Below are positions 8,410 to 16,242 of a stretch of 18,632 nucleotides of DNA, piece after piece (the first letter of the stretch is position 1; every line of letters starts with the position of its first letter). The position numbers and the translations under genes are program-made. The stretch is from CAYLMG01 sp964464635. GTDB lineage: Bacteria > Planctomycetota > Phycisphaerae > Sedimentisphaerales > Anaerobacaceae. The stretch lies in the NCBI GenBank assembly GCA_964464635.1, contig CAYXGT010000060.1, positions 1 through 18,632 on the forward strand. The letters run 5' to 3'. The notes beneath the pieces were generated by a model that saw only the letters and a list, made by a program, of their open reading frames with translations, did no database searches and was not told where the DNA came from.

Positions 8410-11400
8410 CTATTCCATTTCTGTCAGCCAGTTCTCGGCGAATGCAGCAAAGTCGAGCATATTAACAATGCCGTCGCCGTCAGGTGCCGGTGCAATGTCA
8501 GCGCAATATTCATAAATCTCGAGCCACTGGTCAAGGAAGACAGCCAAATCATTCCAATTGACGATATCGTCGCCGCCATCCGGGCTGATATCACATTTGG
8601 AAATCCAGTTTGGCGATTCCGGCGTGCTCTGCCAGGCGCTGGCAAAAACCGACCAGTCCAGAAAGTTTACGATGCCGTCAAGATAATATGGAGCGACGTC
8701 TGCCGAGAATTTTTCGAGCAGCCATTGTTCGCACAGTATTTCGAGGTCTTCCGTATCTACGTCTCTGTCGCCGTCGAAATCGCCGGCCATATTTTGCTGA
8801 TGCCCGAAGTCAATATCATTTACAGTTTCGCCTAATCCAACGTCAACAATCTGTGAACCGTCGATTTTCAATACATATACGCCCGTGCCGGTTGTAAGTG
8901 CGAGGAATCGGCCGTCGTCGCTGACAGCCATTACTCCGTTGGCAAAGCTGTCGTATAACGGCGGATAATCGTCCACACCCTCGGCGGCGTCAATGCGGTC
9001 CAGTTCCAGCCAGGATTTGGTATCTACAGCGAGGATTTGGTCCGTCTCGCTGTTGGCAAAATAGAAAATATCCCTTACTGAATTGAATACCATTCCGCCA
9101 AGCTTATCACTGCTGTCCCCTTCAAGAATAACAGTTGTAACGGGAGTAAAATCCTGGGTAAGAATCGAAATATTTGCCGTAGTTGCTCTGGCAACCAAAG
9201 ATGCATCACGACTGAGAGCCAAAAAGTATGATATTTTATCCGGTTCGTACGTGAAGGTATCGGTAATCGCGTCATAGACGTAAATATTGCTGTAGTTGTA
9301 ACCTTCCGTCAGCATTAAAAATTCCAAATCGGCACTTCGAAAGATTCTGGTATACTTGGCAATATTGTCTGACGTACTGCCTGGTATGCCCGTTCGGATT
9401 GTCGGTGAATCGGTCGTATATGGGTCGAATTCACGCAGGGGTACGTGCTCAGCACCGCCGGATTTTCCTGTAACGAAGCCTTTACCGCAACAGCCGATTT
9501 TAACGTCCCAGCCTGCTGCCTCACCAAATTCAATTGAATAGGTAATATCGGTAACAGTACCATTAGACAAATTGAGCCTGTGAAGAACAGCATTACCGGA
9601 AATGTCGTTTTCAGTTAGGTACAGATGACTGCCATCCGGCGTTATATCCATCCCGTTGAGAGATGTACCTGCAGTAAACGGGCTCAGTAATTCTCTTGCA
9701 AAAAGGTCGTATCTCTCGACGGTTCCCTCCTCAGTGCCGATATAGAGAAGGTTTCTTTGATAATCGAATGCCAGGTCGCGCGGGCCTGAAATCTCGATAA
9801 ACTCCTGTTTGTTTAAAAGCAGTGATGTGTTCCGCCAGCCGCACCTGGTAATCATTGCTACTGAATATGAGCCGGGAGCAAGGCCGGTAAATTCATACGT
9901 ACCGTTGGCGTCTGTAACTGTCGAAGGCTCATCTCCGTCAAGCCAGCCGTTATTATTAAGGTCTATAAATACTATCCAATTCTCAAGAGGTACATCATTT
10001 TCGTCTTCAACTCCGTTACCATCGAGGTCATTGTATGCGCTGCCGTGAATCTCGGAAGAATAAACATAAATATTGCCAAAGTCAATATCCTCCAATGTAC
10101 GACCCACGTTAACACTTACCGAATGACTTCCGTTGCCGCCGGGGAAGGTCTGTTGCCAGTCGGCCTGACTGACTTCATCGATAACATAAGTACCGGCTGT
10201 CAGGCCGGTGAATTCGTAAGCGCCGCTCGAATTGGTAATGCTGTACGGTTCGCCTTCGTCGCAGTGGCCGTTTTCGTTGGCGTCGATATAAATTTTCCAT
10301 CCTTCAAGAGCCGGCTCGTTCGCATCTCGTTTTCCGTCGGCATTGAGGTCATTCCACTTCGTGCCCTGAATTCCTGCCGAATCCAACTCAACGTTACCGA
10401 AATTGACGGTTATAGTTTGCCCGCCTTCGAGGCTGACGTTATATTTTTCGGCAGGCAGGCCGTCCGCTCCTAATGCCGTATGCCAGTTGCCGAGCACCGG
10501 AAGATAGATAGTGTACAGTAACTCGCCGGTTTCCGGGTCGATGCAAAATGCCCTTGGCGGGTAACCCCCTGCGATATAGCTGCCCATAAATATATTTCCG
10601 TCGAGATAGGCCAATGCTGTTGAGATATAGACATCAGCCGGTTCGAGTGTATCGAGGATTGAGCCGTTGCTCGGATCAATCTTTACGATTTGAGTTGGAA
10701 GTTTTGTTGCGAAGAGGGCGTTTAAGTCCGGTGCTGCAGCTAAACCTTCACCAACCACGCCATTTACAGTTATCGTATCTACAACGGTATCAAGAGCAGG
10801 GTCCCAAGCAACGATTTGGACGAAATCTTCGAGCTCAAAATTATGCATTTTAGTAATGTAAAGTTTGCCGTTCATATAGGCAGTCCCTCTGGAGCTATGA
10901 TCAGGGCCAAAATCTATCTGGTCGTGGTCGATAACGTAACCCGAGTCCATATCGAGCTCCCAGACATCAACAAAGGCTCCATCAATAGTGTAGGAAAAAT
11001 CGACAAAAAACAGGCTTGTTGGTCCGACCGCAAGGCCTTGAGGACCAAGAACCAGGTAGTTCGCTGGTGCCGGAAAGCTGTTAATCAGAGAACCATCGGT
11101 GGGGTCAACTTCGATAATTGTTTCAATATCGTTTGCGGAATCAATCTGGAAAGAAAACAATCTGCCGCCGGCCCAGCCGGGAAAAGTCTGTGCCCAGCCT
11201 TGGGGTATTACTTCCGCAACCGTATAATCACCCACCTGCAAACCCGGGAACTGATAGAAGCCGCTTTCGTCGGTGGTAGTGTTGGGCTCATCGTCAAGCT
11301 GGCCGTTTTCGTTGAGGTCGAGATAAATGCTCCAGTCCTGAAGTCCCGGCTCACCGTCATCCTGTATTCCGTTCCCGTTAAGGTCGTGAAATTTTACACC

Positions 11401-11910
11401 GTTGATTTCACCCTTTATATTGATGACGTTGATTGTATAGTCCTCGACTTCACCGTAGCTTGTAGTGCCGCACGGCAAAGGAGTCACTTTCCAGGTTATC
11501 CGAATACGCATACGCGTATTGCCGGCCACGGCATTTGCCGGAGGCGTGATAGGAGCTTTATAAGGCCAACCTACGCCCGGTGTGTTGTTAACGTCTATCT
11601 GTTCGTCGGCGTCATCGAAGTCCTCATCCTGATTCCAGTCCACCCAGATTCCGCACTCATCATCGTCATCCTGATAGCCGTTGTAAACCTCGATTTCATA
11701 GCTGACACCGGTCTCCATTGTTGTTGACTGGTCCGTGTAATCGGTGTAGCTGCTCTGGCTGGAAGTATTGTCGATATCACCAACTACCACTCTGTATATA
11801 TACTCATGGGTGCCGCCTGTGGCGCTGCAGTAATCCGAGAAGGCGGGCGCCGCCAGTGTTATTAGAATCAGTACGGTTAAAAAGATTCTGCAACCAGGGA
11901 ATGATTTCAT
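8410..11910 (-). CDS. Giant secreted surface protein: GEVED, three SdrD-B-like domains, two beta-propellers, dockerin-like repeats
   Basis: Exported protein of 1166 aa of unknown function, presumably cell-surface or matrix. Order: signal peptide 1-25 (APAFS/DY); GEVED domain about 27-162 (motif YGEVEDY at 152-158, acidic WVDWNQDEDFDD); SdrD-B-like domain 166-243; propeller-like region 247-488 (AWDPALDTVVDTI, KIDPSNGSILDTL); SdrD-B-like domain 512-612; SdrD-B-like domain 619-693; second propeller 705-1015 of the YVTN/WD40 kind (NLLYIGTEEGTVERYDL, DITPDGSHLYLTEN); and four dockerin-like repeats 1043-1164. The repeated N-terminal SdrD-B block reads DLN-G-G--D--EP-L--W-IY-D-N-NG. The first dockerin loop keeps D1044, D1046, D1048 and D1055. 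AGGAGG at 11916-11921, five bases from the ATG, fixes the start. An exact consensus promoter lies at 12043-12071. Such proteins are common in Phycisphaerae; the ligand is unknown. Confidence 0.88.
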   Translation of the reverse strand: MKSFPGCRIFLTVLILITLAAPAFSDYCSATGGTHEYIYRVVVGDIDNTSSQSSYTDYTDQSTTMETGVSYEIEVYNGYQDDDDECGIWVDWNQDEDFDDADEQIDVNNTPGVGWPYKAPITPPANAVAGNTRMRIRITWKVTPLPCGTTSYGEVEDYTINVINIKGEINGVKFHDLNGNGIQDDGEPGLQDWSIYLDLNENGQLDDEPNTTTDESGFYQFPGLQVGDYTVAEVIPQGWAQTFPGWAGGRLFSFQIDSANDIETIIEVDPTDGSLINSFPAPANYLVLGPQGLAVGPTSLFFVDFSYTIDGAFVDVWELDMDSGYVIDHDQIDFGPDHSSRGTAYMNGKLYITKMHNFELEDFVQIVAWDPALDTVVDTITVNGVVGEGLAAAPDLNALFATKLPTQIVKIDPSNGSILDTLEPADVYISTALAYLDGNIFMGSYIAGGYPPRAFCIDPETGELLYTIYLPVLGNWHTALGADGLPAEKYNVSLEGGQTITVNFGNVELDSAGIQGTKWNDLNADGKRDANEPALEGWKIYIDANENGHCDEGEPYSITNSSGAYEFTGLTAGTYVIDEVSQADWQQTFPGGNGSHSVSVNVGRTLEDIDFGNIYVYSSEIHGSAYNDLDGNGVEDENDVPLENWIVFIDLNNNGWLDGDEPSTVTDANGTYEFTGLAPGSYSVAMITRCGWRNTSLLLNKQEFIEISGPRDLAFDYQRNLLYIGTEEGTVERYDLFARELLSPFTAGTSLNGMDITPDGSHLYLTENDISGNAVLHRLNLSNGTVTDITYSIEFGEAAGWDVKIGCCGKGFVTGKSGGAEHVPLREFDPYTTDSPTIRTGIPGSTSDNIAKYTRIFRSADLEFLMLTEGYNYSNIYVYDAITDTFTYEPDKISYFLALSRDASLVARATTANISILTQDFTPVTTVILEGDSSDKLGGMVFNSVRDIFYFANSETDQILAVDTKSWLELDRIDAAEGVDDYPPLYDSFANGVMAVSDDGRFLALTTGTGVYVLKIDGSQIVDVGLGETVNDIDFGHQQNMAGDFDGDRDVDTEDLEILCEQWLLEKFSADVAPYYLDGIVNFLDWSVFASAWQSTPESPNWISKCDISPDGGDDIVNWNDLAVFLDQWLEIYEYCADIAPAPDGDGIVNMLDFAAFAENWLTEME
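8417..8784 (-). repeat. Four dockerin-type I-like repeats at the C-terminus of the giant surface protein
   Basis: Residues 1043-1164 contain four units of a Ca-loop plus F-helix pattern. The first begins GDFDGDRDVDTEDL, the second has YLDGIVNFLDW, the third DDIVNWNDLAVF and the fourth GDGIVNMLDFAAFAENW. The first has the full D-x-D-x-D-x-x-V-x-x-x-D ligand set; the others are more degenerate at the loop start. Cohesin binding is known for clostridial dockerins; in planctomycetes the partner is not established. Confidence 0.75.
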
Positions 11911-12042
11911 TTCATCCTCCTTCTATAGTCAGATTACCACCTACAATTGAACTTTCAAATGCAAAGACCAATTCTGCATTCAGGGGTGGAAATCGACCTG
12001 TATAATAAATTTTCCTCCCCCTAAGTTAATTTTATCAGATTA

Positions 12043-12071
12043 ATTATATTCAACAGAGACATAATTGTCAA
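12043..12071 (-). promoter_or_regulatory. Perfect sigma-70 consensus promoter for the giant surface protein
   Basis: On the minus strand, TTGACA (12066-12071) and TATAAT (12043-12048) match consensus at all 12 positions with a 17-base spacer. Transcription would start near 12036, giving a leader of about 125 bases before the ATG at 11910. That leader also holds a GGGGGAGG with no start codon beside it. Confidence 0.75.
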
Positions 12072-12161
12072 ATAAAAAAACATTACTGTCATTGTTGCTC
12101 GATGCGAACCGGCTGTGTTGTGAAAATTATATTATAAATAAAAAGAGGAAAAACAGGGTAA

Positions 12162-12234
<73 letters not shown>

Positions 12235-12246
12235 ATTTAAAACCCC

Positions 12247-12274
12247 ATTTTATCACGAACTTGTCATTGTTCAA
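12247..12274 (-). promoter_or_regulatory. Promoter of tRNA-Ala
   Basis: On the minus strand, a -35 TTGAAC (12269-12274, 4/6) and a -10 TAAAAT (12247-12252, 5/6) are 16 bases apart. The predicted start near 12240 lies just ahead of the tRNA 5' end at 12234, which fits a short 5' leader for RNase P. Confidence 0.5.
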
Positions 12275-12354
12275 ATAAAAAAACCGGCTTAAAAACCTGC
12301 TTGTTTATGGGATATTTCCCTGTGAAAATAATGCGGCCAGAGACCTATTTGATG

Positions 12355-12383
12355 TTGACATTCTACGCCGGATAAAATAGATT
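12355..12383 (+). promoter_or_regulatory. Possible promoter of the methyltransferase-like gene
   Basis: An exact -35 TTGACA (12355-12360) is followed after 17 bases by TAGATT (12378-12383, 4/6). It would give a leader of about 108 bases before the ATG at 12499. The weak -10 box makes this uncertain. Confidence 0.4.
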
Positions 12384-12498
12384 GCCGGCAGGATTTGTTA
12401 TACAATATTAAGTTGGAGGTGAGTGAAGAGATATTTAACTGCTGATTTTGGGACAGCTTTATTTCTGACTTATATTGCAGTTTATTGAGGGAGCGATA

Positions 12499-13122
12499 AT
12501 GGATAATAATATTGAATTCGATGACTATGGCAGTCACCTGGCGGTATTAGATAAAGTATTAACTTCTTTTGAGGTAAAAAGTGTTCTTGAATTCGGTCTG
12601 GGCAGCTTCAGCACACCGTTTTTCGCCACTCGTTGTCGTGTGATCGTCAGCATTGAGCAGGAAAGCCGGGAATGGCTTGAAAAAATAAGAGCCGAAATTA
12701 ATGCTGAAAACTGGCATTCCGTTTTCCAGCCCGACCCACGTGAGATATTCCGACATTTCGATTCTGCAGGTCAAAGGTTTGATTTGGTTTTCAGCGACGG
12801 CCTTGCCACAACGAGGTGCTTGGTGGCCAACATGGCGATGGAAAGAAATGTTCCGCTGGTCCTATTGCATGATGCTGAAAAGATATGGTATTATCAATGG
12901 AACCTGCTGAATATTCCCGCTAACTATAGCCGATTCGATTTCCGTAATCAACAGGGAAGTCGTAAAGTTACAGCTATCCTGGCAAACAATAGTCAGGATA
13001 TACTTGAGCATTGGGAGATTGATAATCACGAGAGAATTTTGCAGGCCTACAGTACCCCGAACCAGCCGGTTTTTCAGCTCCGGTATGACAGATTAAAAGG
13101 CTTATTAGCCGGCCGCCTGTAA
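12499..13122 (+). CDS. Class I SAM-dependent methyltransferase-like protein (Rossmann fold)
   Basis: Protein of 207 aa, cytosolic, without signal peptide. The first strand and glycine loop, VLEFGLGSFSTPFF (residues 29-42), resemble motif I (hhExGxG) of class I methyltransferases. SIEQE at 51-55 gives the acidic residue expected after strand 2. FDLVFSDG (94-101) and VPLVLLHDAEKIW (118-130) match later core strands, with the Asp/His pair seen in the FkbM/macrocin-type and related O-methyltransferase groups. The start at 12499 has GGGAG 5-10 bases upstream (near 12489); the in-frame ATG at 12475 has none. Substrate is unknown. The tRNA and giant surface gene on its left run the other way, so it is probably monocistronic. 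A non-methyltransferase role for the fold is possible. Confidence 0.65.
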   Translation: MDNNIEFDDYGSHLAVLDKVLTSFEVKSVLEFGLGSFSTPFFATRCRVIVSIEQESREWLEKIRAEINAENWHSVFQPDPREIFRHFDSAGQRFDLVFSDGLATTRCLVANMAMERNVPLVLLHDAEKIWYYQWNLLNIPANYSRFDFRNQQGSRKVTAILANNSQDILEHWEIDNHERILQAYSTPNQPVFQLRYDRLKGLLAGRL

Positions 13123-13220
13123 AAATAGCTTTATATCGAAGCTGCTGAATAAGATACTGGAAAAATCCTGACTTTTCTGTATAATCCTGTTTTTGTCACA
13201 CATTTTAAGGATTTAATTCT

Positions 13221-14366
13221 ATGCGAAACAGAGAGCATCTTACACCTTACGGCAATAAACCGATGGTTACTCCCATCGTATCAGCGGTAAATTATGAGTA
13301 CGTTTCTTTCGAAATCCTGCGGCAGATTACCGACGGCGAGATAGACGGCTACACTTACCACCGTGATGACAACCCCACCGTCCGTGCGGTAGAGAAAGAG
13401 ATAGCTTTGATGGAGAAATGCCCCGATTGCGTTATCACGACGACGGGAATGGCAGCCCTTACGATAATTTTCCTTATGTATCTGAAAACCGGCGACAACT
13501 TGATAACATTCCACGATGTATATGGCGCCAACTATAAGGTCGGACTCATTCTTGAAAAGTTCGGCGTTGAGGTTACCTGGCTGGACGCAGCCGAGCCTGA
13601 AAAAGTGGCGGAAAGCATCAAGAAAAACACCCGAATGATTTTCTGCGAGACACCCAGTAATCCGCTGGTCAAGGTTGTTGATATAGAATACCTGCGGCAG
13701 CAGGCTGACCGTGTCGGCGCGATACTCGTCGTCGACAACACATTTGCAACTCCTTACCATCAGCTGCCTCTGGAGCTCGGAGCCGATTTGATTGTACACA
13801 GCGCTACCAAAGGTCTCGGCGGACACAACGACCTGATGGCCGGCGCAATCGCCTGCTCGACGAAGGAATATTATGACGAGCTTTGGTTCACTCGTCAGGC
13901 GGTAGGAACCACACTCGATGCCTTCTCTGCGTCTCTTTTGGAAAGAGGCCTGAAAACTTTTACGATTCGCGCTGCCAAAATGTCTGAAAATGCAATGGCA
14001 ATCGCAAAGTTTCTGGCGAGCCATCCAAAAATCACCAGAATCTGCTATCCAGGCCTACCGGGCGATGCCGGTTATAAAATAGCCTGCAAGCAGATGAAAG
14101 GAGGATTCGGAGGAGTTCTGGCCTTTGACGTGGGAAAGACTCAGGATGAAGCTAAAAGGTTTGTCGAGAAGCTGAATATTATTTATCACGCTGTTAGTCT
14201 CGGCTGTACAGAAACGCTTGTTTGTTTGCCTGTCCTGACGACAATGCTCTATCTGCCCGAGGAAAGAAGGACAATTTTTGGTGTCAAACCCAACACGGTT
14301 AGATTATCAGCCGGTATCGAGGATACAGGCGAGCTTATTGATGATTTGAAACAGGCTCTCGAGTAA
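13221..14366 (+). CDS. PLP-dependent trans-sulfuration enzyme (cystathionine gamma-synthase/lyase family)
   Basis: Cytosolic, fold-type I aminotransferase-like enzyme of the Cys/Met metabolism family: cystathionine gamma-synthase, cystathionine gamma- or beta-lyase, methionine gamma-lyase, or O-acyl-homoserine sulfhydrylase. The Schiff-base lysine is K197 in HSATKGLGGHND. YHRDDNPT (46-53) corresponds to the YSRxxNPT phosphate-binding block. TTTGMAAL (73-80) corresponds to the SGMAAI loop. DNTFATP precedes the lysine, and RLSAGIEDTGELIDDLKQAL closes the protein. The length of 381 aa is normal. AAGGA lies about ten bases before the ATG. Sequence alone does not separate the reactions, and no methionine or cysteine gene adjoins it to help. 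The neighbours are unrelated, so it is probably transcribed alone; a -10-like TATAAT at 13180-13185 lacks a good -35. Confidence 0.9.
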   Translation: MRNREHLTPYGNKPMVTPIVSAVNYEYVSFEILRQITDGEIDGYTYHRDDNPTVRAVEKEIALMEKCPDCVITTTGMAALTIIFLMYLKTGDNLITFHDVYGANYKVGLILEKFGVEVTWLDAAEPEKVAESIKKNTRMIFCETPSNPLVKVVDIEYLRQQADRVGAILVVDNTFATPYHQLPLELGADLIVHSATKGLGGHNDLMAGAIACSTKEYYDELWFTRQAVGTTLDAFSASLLERGLKTFTIRAAKMSENAMAIAKFLASHPKITRICYPGLPGDAGYKIACKQMKGGFGGVLAFDVGKTQDEAKRFVEKLNIIYHAVSLGCTETLVCLPVLTTMLYLPEERRTIFGVKPNTVRLSAGIEDTGELIDDLKQALE

Positions 14367-14480
14367 TCATATATTGAATTGACTGCCTTGATTTCTGATT
14401 CATTAAATAGTGTACATTCAGCATGTGAAAACCGTGGATTTTTTACACGGGTACGCATAAAAAAAGAAAAGGAGGTTCAA

Positions 14481-16076
14481 ATGAAATCCAAATTATATGT
14501 ATCATTTGCTTTTTTATTGTTGGCAGTAACAATATCCTACAGTGCTGAGAATCAAAGCCTCATAAAAGGCGCCGCAAAGGTGGAAAAGCTTGCCGGTGGT
14601 TTTATTTTTACCGAAGGCCCCGCCGCCGATGCCAAAGGTAATGTTTACTTTTCCGATATCCCTAATAATAAAATACATATCTGGTCACTCGAAGGAAAGC
14701 TATCAACTTTTATTGAAAATTCTGTTGGTGCGAACGGCCTGTACTTTGAAAAGAACGGCAACTTGATTGCCTGCCAGGGCGGAGGCAGAAAGCTGGTTTC
14801 AATCGACCCGAAAGGCAAAGTAACGGTGCTGACTGATAAGTACGACGATAAACCATTCAACAGTCTGAACGACCTGTGGCTTGACCCTGAAGGCGGAGTG
14901 TATTTTACAGACCCACGCTACGGCAGCAGAGATAATATGGGCCAGAACGGCGAAAATGTTTATTATCTCTCAGCCGACCGGAAAAGACTCATCCGCGTAA
15001 TAGATGATATGGCCAGACCGAATGGTTTGATCGGAACAGCCGACGGTAAATTGCTTTACGTCACGGACCCGGGGAGCGGAAAAACCTTCGTATATACAGT
15101 CAATAAAGACGGCTCACTGTCGAATAAGAAGCTTTTTGCGCAGCAGGGCGGTGATGGTATGACAATAGATAATAAGGGCAATGTCTATCTTGCCGCGAAT
15201 ACCGTAACGATTTATAATCGGGCCGGTGAAAAAATTGAAGAAATTGAGGTCCCTGAGAGGCCGTCTAATCTGTGTTTTGCAGGCAAAGATAACGATGTAC
15301 TCTTTATTACCGCAAGAACTTCGCTATATTCGATTCAAATGCAGGTTAAAGGTGCTCAATCAATGAAGGATAGTCAAGTGCAGAAATTCGAAGTGGACAG
15401 TTTCAGCACTTCTGAAGGTGATTTGAAGATTACCTTTATCGGTCATGCAACGTTGATGTTTGATTTCAACGGCAAGGTCATTCACGTTGACCCTGTGAGC
15501 AGAGAGGCTGATTATACCAGGATGCCCAAGGCCGACCTTATCCTTGTCACACACGAGCATGGCGACCACCTCGATACGGGGGCTATAGAGGCCATTCGAA
15601 AGGATAATACGGAGATAGTTCTTACAGAAGCATGCTCGGAAAATGTGGCCGGCGGCCCGCCTCGCGGCGAGGCCGCGGGTATTGTAATGCGAAACGGCGA
15701 CGTAAAGACGGTTCAGGGATTAAAAATCGAGGCTGTGCCGGCTTACAATATTGTACATAAGCGTTCCAGCGGCGAGCCTTTCCATCCAAAAGGCAGGGGC
15801 AACGGCTATTGTGTAAGCTTCGGTGATAAAAAAGTTTACGTTGCCGGCGACACTGAAAACATACCGGAAATGAAGCAATTGAAACAAATCGACATCGCCT
15901 TTTTGCCTATGAATCTGCCCTACACGATGACGCCGGAAATGGCAGCCGATGCGGCTAAGGCTTTTGGCCCGAAGATTTTATATCCGTATCACTACGGACA
16001 GACTGATGCGAGCCTGCTCGTTGATTTATTGAAAGATTCAGAGGATATTGAGGTTCGTATTCGTAATATGCCTTAG
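14481..16076 (+). CDS. Secreted fusion: SMP-30/gluconolactonase-like propeller plus metallo-beta-lactamase-fold domain
   Basis: One 531-aa exported chain has two enzyme modules. A signal peptide spans 1-22 (SYSA/EN). Residues about 40-290 are an SMP-30/gluconolactonase (LRE) six-bladed propeller: FTEGPAADAKGNVYFSDI carries metal ligand E45, RPNG carries N181, and GGDGMTIDNKGNVYLA carries D225, matching the E/N/D calcium or zinc site of the family. Residues about 315-531 are a UlaG-like metallo-beta-lactamase fold: GHATLMFDF, THEHGDH (H358, H360, D362, H363), H426, AGDTEN (D457) and YPYHYGQTD (H504). Both families include lactonases, so a sugar lactone substrate is plausible but unproven. The start at 14481 has GGAGG at 14471-14475 just upstream, five bases away. 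An internal ATG at residue 295 has only a weak AAAGGTG, so a separate gene is unlikely. Confidence 0.88.
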   Translation: MKSKLYVSFAFLLLAVTISYSAENQSLIKGAAKVEKLAGGFIFTEGPAADAKGNVYFSDIPNNKIHIWSLEGKLSTFIENSVGANGLYFEKNGNLIACQGGGRKLVSIDPKGKVTVLTDKYDDKPFNSLNDLWLDPEGGVYFTDPRYGSRDNMGQNGENVYYLSADRKRLIRVIDDMARPNGLIGTADGKLLYVTDPGSGKTFVYTVNKDGSLSNKKLFAQQGGDGMTIDNKGNVYLAANTVTIYNRAGEKIEEIEVPERPSNLCFAGKDNDVLFITARTSLYSIQMQVKGAQSMKDSQVQKFEVDSFSTSEGDLKITFIGHATLMFDFNGKVIHVDPVSREADYTRMPKADLILVTHEHGDHLDTGAIEAIRKDNTEIVLTEACSENVAGGPPRGEAAGIVMRNGDVKTVQGLKIEAVPAYNIVHKRSSGEPFHPKGRGNGYCVSFGDKKVYVAGDTENIPEMKQLKQIDIAFLPMNLPYTMTPEMAADAAKAFGPKILYPYHYGQTDASLLVDLLKDSEDIEVRIRNMP

Positions 16077-16085
16077 CCTGCTTGT

Positions 16086-16133
16086 GAAATCCGCCGCCGG
16101 CGAAGCGGGAAAAAATTGTTTTTTTCGGATTTC
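16086..16133 (+). repeat. Compound stem-loop after the lactonase fusion gene
   Basis: GAAATCCG (16086-16093) pairs perfectly with CGGATTTC (16126-16133). Inside are a GC-rich CCGC...GCGG hairpin and an A6/T6 hairpin (AAAAAA-TTG-TTTTTT). It begins ten bases after the stop at 16076. It could be a transcript-end or stabilising structure, or a small cruciform, but it is not a canonical terminator, because the T-run sits well after the GC hairpin. Confidence 0.4.
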
Positions 16134-16155
16134 TTGAAATGTTGAAAAAAGTTTC

Positions 16156-16183
16156 TTGACGAGACGCACTTTACGTTGATAAT
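16156..16183 (+). promoter_or_regulatory. Promoter of the TPR lipoprotein gene
   Basis: TTGACG (16156-16161, 5/6) and GATAAT (16178-16183, 5/6) are 16 bases apart. Transcription would begin near 16190, about 53 bases before the ATG at 16243, with AGGAGG directly before that start. Confidence 0.6.
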
Positions 16184-16242
16184 TAATACAAGTTTCTGGT
16201 TTTTTCCTCCGGAACAGTTTTTCAATTTGAAAGGAGGCCGTC

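Noticed and set aside
10816..11727. A 303-codon open frame on the plus strand inside the giant surface protein gene
   Set aside because: It is antisense to a strongly supported gene with a signal peptide, several domains, a strong ribosome binding site and a perfect promoter. The antisense product resembles no family and has no ribosome binding site; it arises from the biased Asp/Gly/Asn codons of the true frame.
12423..12487. Possible 21-codon leader peptide starting at GTG, ending just before the methyltransferase-like gene
   Set aside because: GGAGG at 12415-12419 is only three bases from the GTG, which is too close for normal initiation, and no ATG is present. The hydrophobic peptide (...TALFLTYIAVY) is intriguing but unsupported.
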